NCBI RefSeq assembly: GCF_910591885.1
Contig: NC_063272.1
Location: 15,946,364-16,010,363 of the forward strand
Length of the DNA: 64,000 nt
From: Bombus terrestris
Lineage: Eukaryota > Arthropoda > Insecta > Hymenoptera > Apidae
Direction of reading: 5' to 3'
The translations under genes were made by a program, and so were the position numbers. Positions within the stretch are counted from its first letter, which is position 1. Each line of letters starts with the position of its first letter. Positions 35,023 through 46,982 of this stretch are shown here, in pieces. The notes under the pieces were generated by a model. It saw only the letters and a program-made list of their open reading frames with translations. It was not told the origin of the DNA and searched no databases.

Positions 35023-38000
35023 AAATTCGGCTGTAACATTCTGCTGAAAAATATTTACATCCGAAATATTGATCGCCCTCTCGAAAGTATCGGGATCATA
35101 TTTGACACAATCATATTTTAGAAATCATATTTTAGGAACGAGTTTTTCATGAAAATTTCATAGATTCGTCATCCAATTCTTAAAAGCTTCGTGCCTTTGG
35201 ACTTAACAAATTTTGGATTTAAAAAATTTTAAACATCGCATTTTTATATACGACATCATATTTTCTATTATACTTTTAGTTTAAAGCCGAGAATTAATTT
35301 ATTTCATCGCCGTGTAATTCCAAGCGTGGTATTATATCGATATCGTGGTTCTGGCGGTTGAAGATTCTTCGAGCAGAAATTCATTTTGCTCGCCATACCG
35401 GCAGCGTGTGAACGCGCCCTTAGCCTTGTCGCCTAGTGACTCTCGTGCGAGTTCCATGCGTGAATAAGCGACCGTGCTCGAGAACTATGCCAACTGCCAA
35501 CTATTATGTAATGCGTCGCGTCTTCTTCGCACATTTCTCCCACTTCTCGCTCGTATATTCTACTTCTCGCCTCTGCACCCGTGTTTCCTGAACCGCGTGC
35601 ACCTCCGCTCTGGCATTCCACACAGAATTCCCCGACAGGTGTCTAAATACGGTTCCCCATTAAAAATAGGCGTCCCGGGAGCCCTGGGGAATTCGCGTGC
35701 TTTTATTTGCGATGCCATAGAAGAGACTCGCCGCGAAAAAAAGATAAAACATTAGGCGTGCTTTTACGTAACTAAAAATGCGTCGATGACTGTTTATGGT
35801 ATTGATGACAATTATTGGAAAGATACTGAATTTTAGGTTTATTTTAACCCGATGGAATTATTTTACTTTTACACTTTTGTACATAATTTATCCAGCAAAT
35901 ATTATCCAATGATATTCAACGCTGGTCGATATAGCGAATAATATTACTATGATAATTTCTGTAATTTTATACCTTGATAATTGTGTAAATTGATATGTAA
36001 GCAAGCACAAATATATTTATGGTTTATCAACAGTGCGTAACGTAACCAATAATGGTCTAGTGATTATGTTTGCTTTATGAATCGGATTATTAATAGTTGA
36101 GTTTGAATTAAAGAAAAAGAATTCAAGAAAATTACTGCGTTAATTCCTTTATCGTGTAACAGGAATGTATTTTTCAAATATACCTACGTATTTATTTATT
36201 TAAAATATTTGTTGTCATTCAGTGTGTCCTATTCAATGTAACTTTTTCGATAACTATGTAATTTCGATATTGGAGTTTTTAATCGTCGATGAAATAAAAT
36301 TGCCGTATCGTTATTATTATTCGCAGCTTTTAATCGAATTAAAGGATTATAAAGGTGTCGTGTACAATCGAAGCTGGATTTACTTCTCCAAATGTTTGCG
36401 TTTGACAGTTTATGTCGTTGAATTAAACACGAATTAAACAATGACTGTATCGAGGCCGCTTGATCTCCTGCAAAAGTTTATTTTCGCTATACGTCGCAAA
36501 GTTGGATACTCACGATCCCTGATAAATGGAAGACACAGCAGGCCGATACCTTTTTATTCACTGTTCATCGAATGTAACGTGTATTTGCTTTCTGAAAATG
36601 ACTCAACATTGTTTACAGAACATAAATTTTTCTGTCCTTTTCTCTTCATCGGTGCGAACGATAAAAAGATTGTATTTTTTCTTTTTAAATACGCGATATG
36701 CGTCAACGTAAAATTCTGAAATTGAAGGGGTTGTTCATATTCAATATTGCAAAAGTTTATTGCTACAACTATGAATTTATAGTACAGAAGTCATTTGATT
36801 TTCAGTTGGTTTTTATTGATGTACGCAAATTTTTGCAAAGTGGAGTTGCCTTATTTGTCATAGGTACTCCAAAAGTATCATTAAATGAAAATTAAAAGAA
36901 ATTAGAAATTTTATGCCTTAGAATTTTGTTAAAATAATTTCAGATATACCGGGGTATTATTTTAGTTATTTAGAGAAACATATCATAGTTTTTAGTAATT
37001 TTGTTTCGTAATTGATTCGACAAAGGATAAAATAAGAAAAGAGATAGAACTGCAAAGAAATAACCGATGGTGACGCGAAAAATACGATTTGTCGAGCTGG
37101 AGCGCGAACTATCTATGAGTCACAGACACGACCTAGCGATTCTTCTAAATTACCGGATATAAATCCTTCGTACGTAAGAGAATTATCTGCCGGGATAGAA
37201 TACGATTTTATCTACGGAATCCCTAAGATTTATCTTGGCAGAAATTTTCTGGAATACCTTATTCGAAATATGAACACGATTTCTCTCGAATTAGATAAAA
37301 AATATAAGATAGAAAATTTACGAATTACTTGGACTATATTTTATTACTATCTCTTTTTATTGATTTCGCTAGATATCAGAACTTTAACTTATGACTCTCT
37401 CATGTTAATGTTATAATAGAAAACGTATTATCTTACGCATGTTATCCTATCTCGATTTTACTTGTTATCACGTACACACCTGTCCAAAAGTTAGACGCAA
37501 TGTTTGTTTAAAATAACTTTGAAATAAAATCTTCAGAATATAGTCTAGCTTAATTCTCTTTATATTTTAATACGCATGCTACATATTGTTACATCTGCCA
37601 TACTTAATTCACCTTCTCATTGAACATTGTCAAATAATATGCGTGGCAATTTACCCAATCGATAGGCTGTCACACGCCTGGAATTTCCTTTATTATTTCT
37701 GTCGTTCAACTGGTTCGACGCCAAAACTCGAAAACCAGTTCATTGTCAAGGACCACCGGTGCCGCCATTCCTTTTTCCCGAGGCACACGCGAAAGAGGAT
37801 ATCGTCACTCCTACGCGTAAGGAAGAAACGGTAGTCGTGATTCTTTTCAGCATCTGCAGATTGTACGTAATACACGTGGTGAGGTATCGAGCGTAACTGC
37901 ACGCCTACTCCTATCATCTACCTTTCTAGATACCACTGAGATTGTTTACCGTTGGGCATTGTTCTTCAATTTTTTTACGGAAATCCCCTACGTAGAGATT

Positions 38001-38244
38001 AGTTTCACCATTGGAGAACTCGGATACAGAAAAAAAATATCGATGAAAATGATGTTTAACGTAAGATTAGTGAATGAATGAAAGGAGGATTTAGAAATAT
38101 CAGTTGCAACTCTTATGCAAATATTTGACAATTTAATAGAGGAAAATGATTAATTTATCAATTTGTTAATTGATAATTGTGTTCGATGATCGAACCAATA
38201 TATTTAATTAACGCGGTGATTATTATGTAAATTTTATGCGTTTC

Positions 38245-38272
38245 CTGACAGCAGCAAAATGCTGCTGTTCAG
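38245..38272. repeat. Short hairpin with CAGCAGCA/TGCTGCTG arms
   Basis: CAGCAGCA (38249-38256) and TGCTGCTG (38260-38267) form a perfect stem around a three-base loop. Pairing continues outward to CTGA/TCAG with one bulged base. Confidence 0.7.
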
Positions 38273-38825
38273 TTCTGTAGCACACGTTACATTATGCATA
38301 TGTATAAATATAAAATACATTTGATAGGTATAATTCCGACATTGTCCATCGTAAATGATCTCCATGACATCACTGGAATTAGAATAAGAAATAATTCATA
38401 TCAAACGATACAAATCTGTATTCAATTATACTGCCTTTAACCAAATTTTGCAAACTCTCTGCCTCCGATAATTTCCTTCGAATATTCTCGAGAAGGAAAC
38501 ATAAAATTACTCGTGATGTTGAAATCCGCAGCTGATAAAGATAATAATTAAACAGACGGTTCCAACTATATCAATATCGTTTACGAATAACACATTCCAC
38601 CCACGCAGTATCGAAGCATTCCTGAGCAAAAATTCACTTGCAAAATATTCCACGATAAATCTACCTAACTACATAATGTCGATATTATCACTCACAATAC
38701 AATTCGCACAAAGTGCTCCTCCGCAAACCGCATTTCCCCTTATTTCCTATTATTTTGTTTCATTAGACAAACCACGAACAATTCCATAGTTCTTTTCTTC
38801 TTCGTACTAACCAACGATTACCATA

Positions 38826-39165
38826 TTGGCGAGGTTAAGCCGCACGAGAAATAATCGTCCGACGGAAATAGCGAGGCAGCGTGCGAGAAATGATCGTCTC
38901 GATTTAAGCAGGCGCATCCTCGATTTCCTCGACGTGTACTCGCCGTGTTTTCCTCTCGTCGACCGACTGTCTGGCGTCGTACACGCGTACACGAAGCATA
39001 CGATCCGGCGAACTACTGGTTTAAACTACAACGCGATCTCGTCTGACTCTTTCCTCCTTATGGGAGAATAATCGGATCTCGAATCTGGGATATCGTGTAT
39101 ACACGCACGTGCTAACGAGCGTGTCTATACGAGCGTGGACCCGTGTCTGCGTGCAGGTGAACAAG
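38826..39165. other. CpG-rich block
   Basis: A GC/CpG-richer stretch with short frames on both strands, none starting from a convincing ATG. It precedes the small frame at 39166 and could be promoter or leader sequence. No Inr/DPE pair was found. Confidence 0.4.
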
Positions 39166-39315
39166 ATGGATCGCCCCGGCCCATCGCAAACTGGTTTCGA
39201 ATCGAGCGATCGAACCAGTTTACTCGGCTATACGACGGCTGATCTTGCATTAGATCGAGCAAGGAAGTGGGATGATAACACTGACGTGATTTTCATCGAT
39301 GTATCTATTCTTTAG
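39166..39315 (+). CDS. Possible 49-aa frame in a CpG-rich block
   Basis: The ATG at 39166 has good context (AACAAGATGG) and follows an AG (GTGTCTGCGTGCAG/GTGAAC) that could be an acceptor. The frame is hydrophilic, begins MDRPGPSQTGFESSDRTSLL, and has strong purine-first codon bias to TAG at 39313-39315. No strong donor interrupts it. A near-perfect 12-13 bp inverted repeat (39188-39221) lies inside it. It could be a short N-terminal exon read through, a small protein, or noncoding CpG-rich sequence. No homologue is recognised. Confidence 0.2.
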   Translation: MDRPGPSQTGFESSDRTSLLGYTTADLALDRARKWDDNTDVIFIDVSIL

Positions 39316-40400
39316 TTTCTTCGTTTCTGTTACTTTAGTGTAACCTTCAAAGTTGGTTGAATTCAGATGACCTGAGTTTGAGTTTGTGTTCGCGCATGTC
39401 AAGTCGAGATAGCTAATTTGGATTCATTTGATTTCAGATAATCTTATTTCAGAAAGATAATAAAAAATACCTGGATTGATTTTGGGGGAAATTGTATTTA
39501 CTATAATGCGTGTAGTAACGAAGGAAATCGCGAATGAATTTTTAAGAGTTTCGGCAAGTCATGCTAGAAAGAAACACGCAATTTGTGCGAGGAAGCGAAT
39601 AGCCAGGAGTTGTTTTGATACAGCTGCGTTCTTAAATTCTTAGAAGGCGAAGAAGAATATGAAAATTATTTGAGAACGTTCATAAATATGTACGATGGTT
39701 GAACTATGGTTGAACAAAAGATTCGGATAAATCTATTTTATTCTGATTCTGCTCCTCTTGTTTATCTCCTAGATATGCACGGCCATACCAACGGATTAAT
39801 AAAGTAGCTGACTTTACGCGTAATCGTCGCACCTCGTTGCTCTCTATCGCTTTCGATCCGGTTCTTCGTTGCTCGGCGATCGTATTATCGCTTCTCAGCT
39901 TGATTTGTAGCTCACTGGGTAATCGTCATTTTCGTTGCTCGTTTTCTGTATTTCTTCAGTTGAACTACCGGTAACCTGGAATTCGCTAGCTTTCCAATGC
40001 ATTTCTTTCCCTCTTCCGATATTTCACATCGAATATTTCACATCGAATATTTCATTCGCGATAAAATTCACTCTCAAACGAAAGTGTATTTTATACTAAA
40101 CGTACACTTCGAAAGGAGATTTTCATCATCGTGTTCGATCGCGATAACAATTCGGTTCGATCGCATGATTCTGGGAGCAGGGGACAAATAAGAAATCTGC
40201 TGTTAACCCATTAAGTCCAGCGGCCTCGTTCGAGGGCTGGTAAAAACGTTCCTTTCACAGCCAACGAAGAATCTCTTTTTCTCCCGAACGCTTTTTGATC
40301 CGCTTCGAAACTTGGTGTCCTCGTTTCGACGGATTGTTTATCCCGTTCAGTGGTTTTCGCAGCATCTAGATACACAGACACAGATGCAGTTGAAGATCGT
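39316..40400. other. Noncoding sequence, AT-rich then CpG-richer
   Basis: This includes a short tandem repeat of ATTTCACATCGAAT (40020-40052, about 2.5 copies). CpG density rises from about 39780 toward the block at 40.4 kb. No gene is called. Confidence 0.5.
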
Positions 40401-40458
40401 GGTTCGTGATGCTTCTCGATGCTGCCGTCAACCGCGTCGAGATATCCAGTAAACTTAC

Positions 40459-40658
40459 CTGATCGTCGAAGAACGTGTAGCGCACGATGTATTATAAGAC
40501 TCCATCGCGCGGGCTGTTTGTTCGCTAGCGATAAAAGCGAGATAAGTCGGCGTTTCCGACTTCACCGAGGAATCATCGAGTCGGAGATACACGAGGATCG
40601 GATAAAAACACTTCCTGGGTGCGCTAGGTCGAGGTACAACGAGGAGTACGTGTGCCAT
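40459..40658 (-). CDS. Candidate first coding exon (66 codons) with perfect donor
   Basis: On the minus strand an ATG at 40658 opens a frame that runs without stop to a consensus donor, ATCAG/GTAAGT, whose GT is at 40458-40457. It would encode about 66 residues (ends ESYNTSCATRSSTI) and leave a two-base overhang. The stop follows only inside the intron, as expected of a spliced exon. A possible alternative is that it begins at an acceptor near 40624 (TGTACCTCGACCTAG). It lies in the CpG-rich block with other minus-strand splice sites just upstream. The protein family is not recognised, and downstream exons were not securely found. Confidence 0.25.
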
Positions 40659-40688
40659 TCCCTGTGTCCCTGTGTGAAGCTACCTTTA

Positions 40689-40791
40689 CCTGCTGATGGA
40701 ACGTAGCACACATTCTCGTTCCTATATATAATGGAAAGCGATTCTTTCGTCCTTCTCGGAGAGGGCGCCATACTTGGCCCTCACAATGTTT
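40689..40791 (-). other. Candidate minus-strand exon, 103 nt
   Basis: A very strong minus-strand acceptor (long T/C tract ending CTGCACTCCAG) lies directly above 40791, and a good donor GCAG/GTAAAG below 40689. Two phases matter. One, starting at an ATG at 40771, stays open to the donor. The other reads NIVRAKYGALSEKDERIAF and stops at TAG near 40722. With the donor at 40989 upstream (minus strand) and the exon at 40459-40658 downstream, it forms an ordered set of short introns (about 197 and 60 nt). Confidence 0.25.
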
Positions 40792-40988
40792 CTGGAGTGC
40801 AGCCAGGTACAAAAGGGAAGGAAAAAGAAAAAAATGAAAGTGTACAGGCTGGCAGAATGGAGAGGCAGCAGCCATTCGACACGAGATCGGCAACAAAGAG
40901 AACGTGTTGCGGTCGGATTACTGTGCATATATCTTCTTTTTCGCTCGAGAGATCCTCCTTTTTTCAGGTGGCTCGTGAATATGCTCAC

Positions 40989-41100
40989 CTGCGATCAGGT
41001 TTTTCTAACGATCACTCTTGAATCGTCCGAGACACGCGCGTTGCTTCCAAGAAAACGCGTGCTGCTTTTGCTTGCAATTTGTTTGGTGAAATATGACGGT
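40989..41100 (-). other. Candidate minus-strand leader exon
   Basis: The CpG-rich minus-strand sequence above 40989 ends at the donor ATCGCAG/GTGAGC (GT at 40988-40987). All three frames carry stops, so it would be untranslated. Its upper limit is a guess. It is included because it is in register with the acceptor at 40791, giving a 197-bp intron. Confidence 0.2.
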
Positions 41101-41130
41101 AATATACATTCCCTGATTATCCAGTTGTAA

Positions 41131-43240
41131 TTGGGTTATAATATGAATCAGAATTGAAGAAGTTATAGAAAGTGGAGGTTAATTTTTGAAGACTCATTTA
41201 TCTGTCATGTATGAACATGACATATCGCGGTTAAGAAATGAATCTTGCATATTCGATGTAATAAAATTGGATGGCCAGGATTATGTATAGCCCACGATGG
41301 AAGATTGCTGCAAAATGTTAATAATTAAACGAGCGAGAAGATTTTTAGAAAAAACGTAAACGTATCTTATGCGCTATATCGTTAAAAATTTAAGACAATC
41401 TAATAGAAATTTTATGTAGATAATTAATTTAATTTAACACATTTATCAATCCAAAATAGAGGCAGGATAACGAGGTTAACGAACTGAAACGATGAAATAG
41501 CCACGTATAAAATTTAGTTCAATTTATTTCCGATTCAGTCGATATTTTCCTTCCAGATTATTTTCGTAATAACATTTTAGATATTAAAGTTGTGGCCGAT
41601 TGGAAGGTGTTCCGTAAGTTCTGCTTGAAAGGTTTCTTTCTTATTTGTATTAGTGATAGCGCGATCGCAGTACGGAATGGAACATACGATGTCAATTTAA
41701 TCTCATCCAAGTCATAAAACGTTGTTTAATTCGTGATGTATAGCCCAAAGGAGTATCACAGACTGACTAATAAAATTTATGAGTCAATTGGGCTTATCTG
41801 GCACAAATACCGCTCTTCGTTTAAATTCTTCTTTTCTATGTCCGTCCCTACCTTCAAACATAATAATGTTCCTTTGATCTTGTATTTAATAATGTGGTTT
41901 TTCGATAATCATCGTAAACGAGAAACTCTTTAACGAAATAGATATCGCTTTCTACGCGACCAATCTTCTCTTTTATTATGTTGAATTTTTGATACACTCG
42001 TTATTCATCATTGATTATACGTTTCTGTGTTTTCGTTGCATCAAAATTCTCTTGAGTATGTAATTTAATAAAAATAAATAAAGTCTCTTCTATATCTATA
42101 ATTAACTTCAGTAAGATATCATCCAAAAATCTGTTATTCATTTCGAAATAAATGGATCCATGCGACGACAAAGGCTGTGGAAGCACGTGGCAGTACGTAC
42201 ACAAAGAAAACGATCGTTATCGCGTAGTTTCAATCCAAGTTCGTTTTCGACTCAACGCGTCTTCCGTTCTCGCGGCGAAGACGCTATCTCCGCTTCTGGA
42301 GCACGTTTCTGTTCCTGTTCGCTGAAGTTATTGTACCATGGTGCACATATGCGACAATGCCGAGCCAACCTAGATACTATAGAGTAATATCTATGCTCGT
42401 ATGTAAACCGTCTGAAGGAAAGCGGTGTGTGGGGAGAAGCGACGTGCATTGTGAGTGCATCTACAAAAGCCGTTAGATGCAGCTAGACGACGATGGTCGC
42501 GCTTCATGCAAAAGGACCAATCTGTGCTTGTTCATCGGTTACAAGTTGAACGTTCGTGTCAAAGCTTCCCGTTTCATATGGCCAAATCTTTGCCTTTCTT
42601 AGCGTTCAATAGACTTCAAAAGGTTCTCTAGTTACCATTCTCGGTGTTTTCAAAAGTATGTTGCCTCGTGTTTGAAGATATTTTGATCAGTCGACAATGT
42701 CGAAATGAACTTTAACAGACGAAGAATATGAAACGAACGGTTTGCAATAATATCGTCATTTTTGAATAAATTGATGATTGAAATTTGATAATTGGTATCA
42801 AGAATCGATATACAGTATAGAACTAGGTTATTGAATTAAACCGTAGCTCTGCCATAACCATTTTTCAGACTTATCGTTGGAAATTTAAAACTTAGATAAT
42901 TCTCTGAAGCAGGAAACATTACAGAAAATGTAATGATTAAAATTTTCGCAAAATTGAACAAAAAATGTGAATCTAAAAGAGTGTAATAAATTGAATTATA
43001 TAACGGATACTTTTTAATGAAGACAGAAATGGAAATTAAATTACCACACTTCAGAAATTGGAGCGTCGGCGAGACTTGCCATTCATCCCGAATTAATTCG
43101 AAATGCGCTTCGAGATACGTACACTTAGATTATTTCGTTCGCTGCTAACGCGAAATTGAAATCATTTATTTGATGAATCATGCACGAGCTTCGTCTAACG
43201 TAATCCTATTCCAAGCGTAATTACCAAAAACAACGTAAAA
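41131..43240. other. AT-rich noncoding sequence
   Basis: AT-rich, with a CpG/CGA-richer patch at 42160-42480 containing overlapping frames on both strands (75 codons plus, 65 minus) that I attribute to CGA-rich composition. Nothing else is recognised. Confidence 0.5.
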
Positions 43241-44110
43241 CAAGATTCTGCCGGTTGCCTAGTCACGGTGGATTCATCGTAGTTGCAACGAAGAATGCGC
43301 CCTTGTGTATGCCTATAAGCGAGAGGAGCGCATTGAACTCGCAACAATCGTCGAAACACGAGTCGAATCTCTCCGATGCGATGCGGTAATAAAATTCGCG
43401 AAATGATAGATCGAGATATGCAGATGGGACATGCGTTAAGTATCTACCCACTTAAGTATCGTACAACGCGCGTTACATGGTGTCAGAGCCATTGCACGTG
43501 AGCACAAGCCAGCCGTTGCACGTGAGCTTCGTGTTCGCGTAGTAAATCCAATAAAATGAAACGCCATATGAGCGCGATTCAGAAATGCTCGTTATTGTCG
43601 GGACAGCTCAATTTACGAGCTGGAAATAAATTGTTAATTTCTGGCCGGACTGGCGCGCATAATCGCGGAATGTTGGAACTCTCTGGTTAATGGAGGCCGC
43701 GTAGGACGGGTAGCGAGTATTATCTGAGTCTCTGTATAGCTTCATTTACGGGAAATCGAGGAAACACTCGAACCTCGCTCAGCCGAGGAAGTTAGATATC
43801 CATCGACGTGCACGGTCGGCCGAGGCCGTGGAAGGGATTGATAATTGGGTCGAAAACGAATAGTAAGCGGCGGCTAATGGCAGAGGAATGAAAATGTGCC
43901 GGAGGAACGGGCGAGAGCACTCGAAGGTGCCTTCCGGCTGCCCTGACTACGACCTCTGCCTGTTTCCGGAAATGATTGTCGAGGCATCTGCATTCACGTT
44001 TTCGCTATCTTGTGTACCTATTTTAACTTTCCTCTCGCTCCCTATCGATCAATGTCTCCGCTCGAAGATGCTTATTATACGTAATACTAATGGAATTTTA
44101 AAGTAGTTAC
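43240..44110. other. CpG-rich block with duplicated CACGTG E-boxes
   Basis: A GC-richer block of about 700 bp without a convincing gene. The plus frame from 43888 (72 codons) begins plausibly but has no context. Two canonical E-boxes are listed separately. The block resembles a promoter or enhancer rather than an exon. Confidence 0.4.
43492..43527 (+). promoter_or_regulatory. Paired CACGTG E-boxes in a 12-bp direct repeat
   Basis: TTGCACGTGAGC occurs at 43492-43503 and again at 43516-43527. Each contains the canonical E-box CACGTG bound by bHLH dimers such as CLOCK/CYCLE, Myc/Max and USF. The two sites are 24 bp apart, on the same face of the helix if about 10.5 bp per turn is assumed loosely. 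Confidence 0.4.
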
Positions 44111-45815
44111 GTATAACGTACATAATATATTTATGGAAATTTTACTCACTGACTCTCTTTTAAAGTTATCCTTTGAGTGGGCAAGACGTTTATGTTTATT
44201 TTTAAATGTTTTAATATCGATGGAACAGGGGACGACAACGAGGCAAAGACAACGAGGTGGTAGGTTAATCGCTAACAAGGTGGGAAACGTGTCCTTAGAA
44301 CGGGGCGTATCGTAACTTCTCTGGAATCAACTTTAGGGTGTTCCGCGTCACTCGTTCTCCTCTCTCTTCCCTCCTCTCTTGTTCTTCCCCGCTATCTTCG
44401 TTCCTTCGGCAACCCACATCAACTGCATCCCTTCGAAAATTTCCGCAGGAGAGATGACTCATCTCCGCGATCGATTATCCCTGTGGTTGGTTGCGGCAGG
44501 ACATTCTAGATTGTATCTTTCGTATCGTCTATGGTGAATGTTGACTTTCCCAAGAAGAATATCGTGTGTAATGATAAACAGTTGGTGTAATTTTATGAAA
44601 AATGATTCGAGGATGATGTACGCTTTAGTGACGGAGAATATATCTTCTTTTGTTTTTAGAATATTTTTTCGGTACAGGGAGATGAAAGAAGTTTTCTCAA
44701 GTTACAAATTTTAAAAAACAGTCATTTTTTTACTTATATATTAAGAAAAATGATATCAATGATGTTATTTCTTAAACTTAACTTCTAATCTTATTATCTG
44801 AGTAAGTAAAACGGTCTTATAAATATGTTAGATTATAGTTAGATCAATTATGTGAATATTTGATAGTCTTTAAAATGATCGAACAATCCATTGCAAGCTG
44901 TGTATGAATTATTTGTATCGAAGCGACAGATTGCCACGTTATTTACGATTTCGTAAATTCATTTTGAATTTCTAATATTTGGGTGGTCATACGTGAAACT
45001 GGTCCGTTTCGGTCCAATACCTGGCAATAACCTGGAAACAATTAATCATCATGGTTGATTAAAAGCTCTGTACGTGATCGATGCTGCTAATTAATTTGTT
45101 ATGATCGTAAAATGTTTAAAAATATCATAACGCGCTTGACGTGCTCTACATTTTCGAATAAAGGATGACGTTGTTTTCGTTAAAATATAAAATAAACTCG
45201 CTCGTTCAAATAAATTCGTTCTTTTTTAGCAGTTGAAGCTAAATTTGTTATTAATGTTTAATAAACTATATATCTCTTTTATGACTTTTAAAGCGTACAG
45301 TAACTTCTGTGTGAATGAAATCCAAAGGAGAAATATATCTTTTAAAATACCAGAGCTACCTTGCACAATAGAAGTAACATTATTAGTAATAATTTACAAG
45401 TCACAAGTTACAAATTACCGGCATTAATAAGTGATTATGCACAACGTGAAATTTTACAAATGACAAATTATCTGATCATTACATTTGTCGAAACGTCATA
45501 AAATAATACAGGAGAAAAGTACATGCAACCTAATATAATGATATGCAAAAGCTTTCACATAGGTTTTCCACCTTATTATACAATATGTATAACGATAATT
45601 ATATTATTAGTAGTTGCTTTCGATTAGAACAATTCCTTGGTTTTATCACTGTCAAAAAAGTCCCATCGCTGTGTACATTCGATAAAAAGAGTAACGTAAT
45701 TGAAAACATTATACCGGATGCAATCATTCCGTTCTGGAAGTGTAACGTAATTCTGTTCTCTCCTCTGAAACCGAGTGATTTCAATTTCTATAAACACGCT
45801 GATATTTTTCTAAAC
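44111..45815. other. Noncoding sequence
   Basis: A CT-rich, GC-richer patch lies at 44330-44480, otherwise AT-rich. The frame at 45543-45836 lacks codon bias. Nothing else is visible. Confidence 0.5.
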
Positions 45816-45820
45816 ACGCG

Positions 45821-46165
45821 ATGTTGTTTTCGGTGAACGTCCTAGCTACCGGATGTGACGTCACACCAAGCATGGAAAATCGTGGAAAACGTTTGCTCGC
45901 TGCCAAGACTCGTCGAGGGTTTGTCGAGCGAAGAGAGCTCGCACAAAAGAGCAGGGAAGAGAAGAGAAGGGACGGAACTGAGATCGATACGAGAACAGAC
46001 GAGAGTTTAGCGATTCCCGCCATTTCGTCGAAATTTATACGCGAATCTAGCATGGTTTTCCTATCGATGTGTCATTCGTTGCGTTTAATCGTTCGACTCT
46101 TATCTGGCGACACTCATTTTTTGGTATTTTTCGTAGCAATTACCGTGGATATATTAATTCATTAG
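45821..46165 (+). CDS. Hypothetical 114-aa open frame
   Basis: The ATG at 45821 opens 114 codons to TAG at 46163-46165. Residues 1-18 are mildly hydrophobic. Residues about 20-60 are a highly charged, Lys/Arg/Glu-rich segment (for example ERRELAQKSREEKRRDGTE) likely to be helical or coiled-coil, with strong purine-first codon bias. The C-terminal 25 residues are hydrophobic (FLVFFVAITVDILIH), a possible tail anchor. A consensus CRE lies inside the first codons, at 45856-45863. A minus-strand frame (45781-46053) overlaps in another register. No family is recognised, and a chance frame remains possible. Confidence 0.3.
   Translation: MLFSVNVLATGCDVTPSMENRGKRLLAAKTRRGFVERRELAQKSREEKRRDGTEIDTRTDESLAIPAISSKFIRESSMVFLSMCHSLRLIVRLLSGDTHFLVFFVAITVDILIH
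45856..45863. promoter_or_regulatory. CRE site TGACGTCA
   Basis: A perfect palindromic cAMP-response element with extended match GTGACGTCAC. A second perfect TGACGTCA is at 56097-56104. Confidence 0.35.
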
Positions 46166-46980
46166 GAGTCATCGTTACGTTAACGCCACATTTCCAGTCA
46201 ATTTAGATTATTGAATTTTGACTTTTATCGAACATTGTGGTTGTAAAAAGGAATTCGAAGGATCTTTCTTCACCTGGACTCTATAATTTAATGTTTGAAG
46301 GAATTAAGGTATACACGTGTTCGTAAATGTTCTTATTTTACTGTTCATTGTCTTTGTCCACATTGCCGAAATGTTTTCGATTCCATGTTCCGTTAGGTCC
46401 ATCATCTGTCGCGTGTTTTTCATTTCGTCTAGCGGTTTAATTAAATCGAAGTGGTCCGTATTTGTTGAAACCTTTGACGATATCGCTTTGCATTGACTGT
46501 AGTTGATAGATCTCTCTCTTTCTATCTCTATCTCTCTTTCTCCCTTTATTTACAGGCACGAGAGTACCTGTTACAATCGAAATTAAAAAATGTAGTTCTA
46601 TATTCAGTATACAGTAAATCTGGGAAGATCGTGGTAGATAAAGTGCCTTTTTCGAAATTGTTGTGTATACTATCACTGTAAAATAATAGCATAGTATACT
46701 ATCTTTTTCGACCAAAATTGCTATTTGTTATTAAACTATAGATTTCTATTCACTTACAATTTTTTATAAGTAAAATTATTTTGCACAGCTTCCATTTGTC
46801 TAATTAGATTAATTAGAATATGACTTTGCATCGATATCCGCAGTTTAATACTTTTTATTATTTACTTATTATTATTAAAATTGGTAGAAAAATTTTCTAA
46901 AAACATTCAGTTCTTGAAACATTGGACGTTGAAGACTTAAATTACTAAGAACGTTAATAAGAAACAGCCACGTTGCTTCG
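46166..46980. other. AT-rich noncoding sequence
   Basis: This contains a CT/CTAT-rich run at 46509-46545. No gene is visible. Confidence 0.55.
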
Positions 46981-46982
46981 TC

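Larger units (their letters stand above)
33870..38820. other. Mostly AT-rich noncoding sequence
   Basis: GC-richer patches at 33870-34150 (93-codon plus frame, no context) and 35340-35720 contain frames I do not accept as genes. Also present are the inverted repeat TTACATAA/TTATGTAA (34429-34450), an (ATT)n microsatellite (35003-35022), a single Tc1-like phrase TGTCCAAAAGTTAGAC at 37482, and a bulged hairpin at 38245-38272. Confidence 0.5.

Noticed and set aside
35433..35621. 62-codon purine-rich minus frame
   Set aside because: It starts from GTG, not ATG. The Glu/Arg/Gly content follows from the CT-rich plus strand, and no splice sites fit.
37475..37500. TGTCCAAAAGTTAGAC, resembling a Tc1-type end
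   Set aside because: No inverted partner was found within several kilobases, so it cannot be called an element.
42160..42449. Overlapping CGA-rich frames on both strands
   Set aside because: Both are Arg/Ser-rich from CGA/TCG composition, with no context for a gene.
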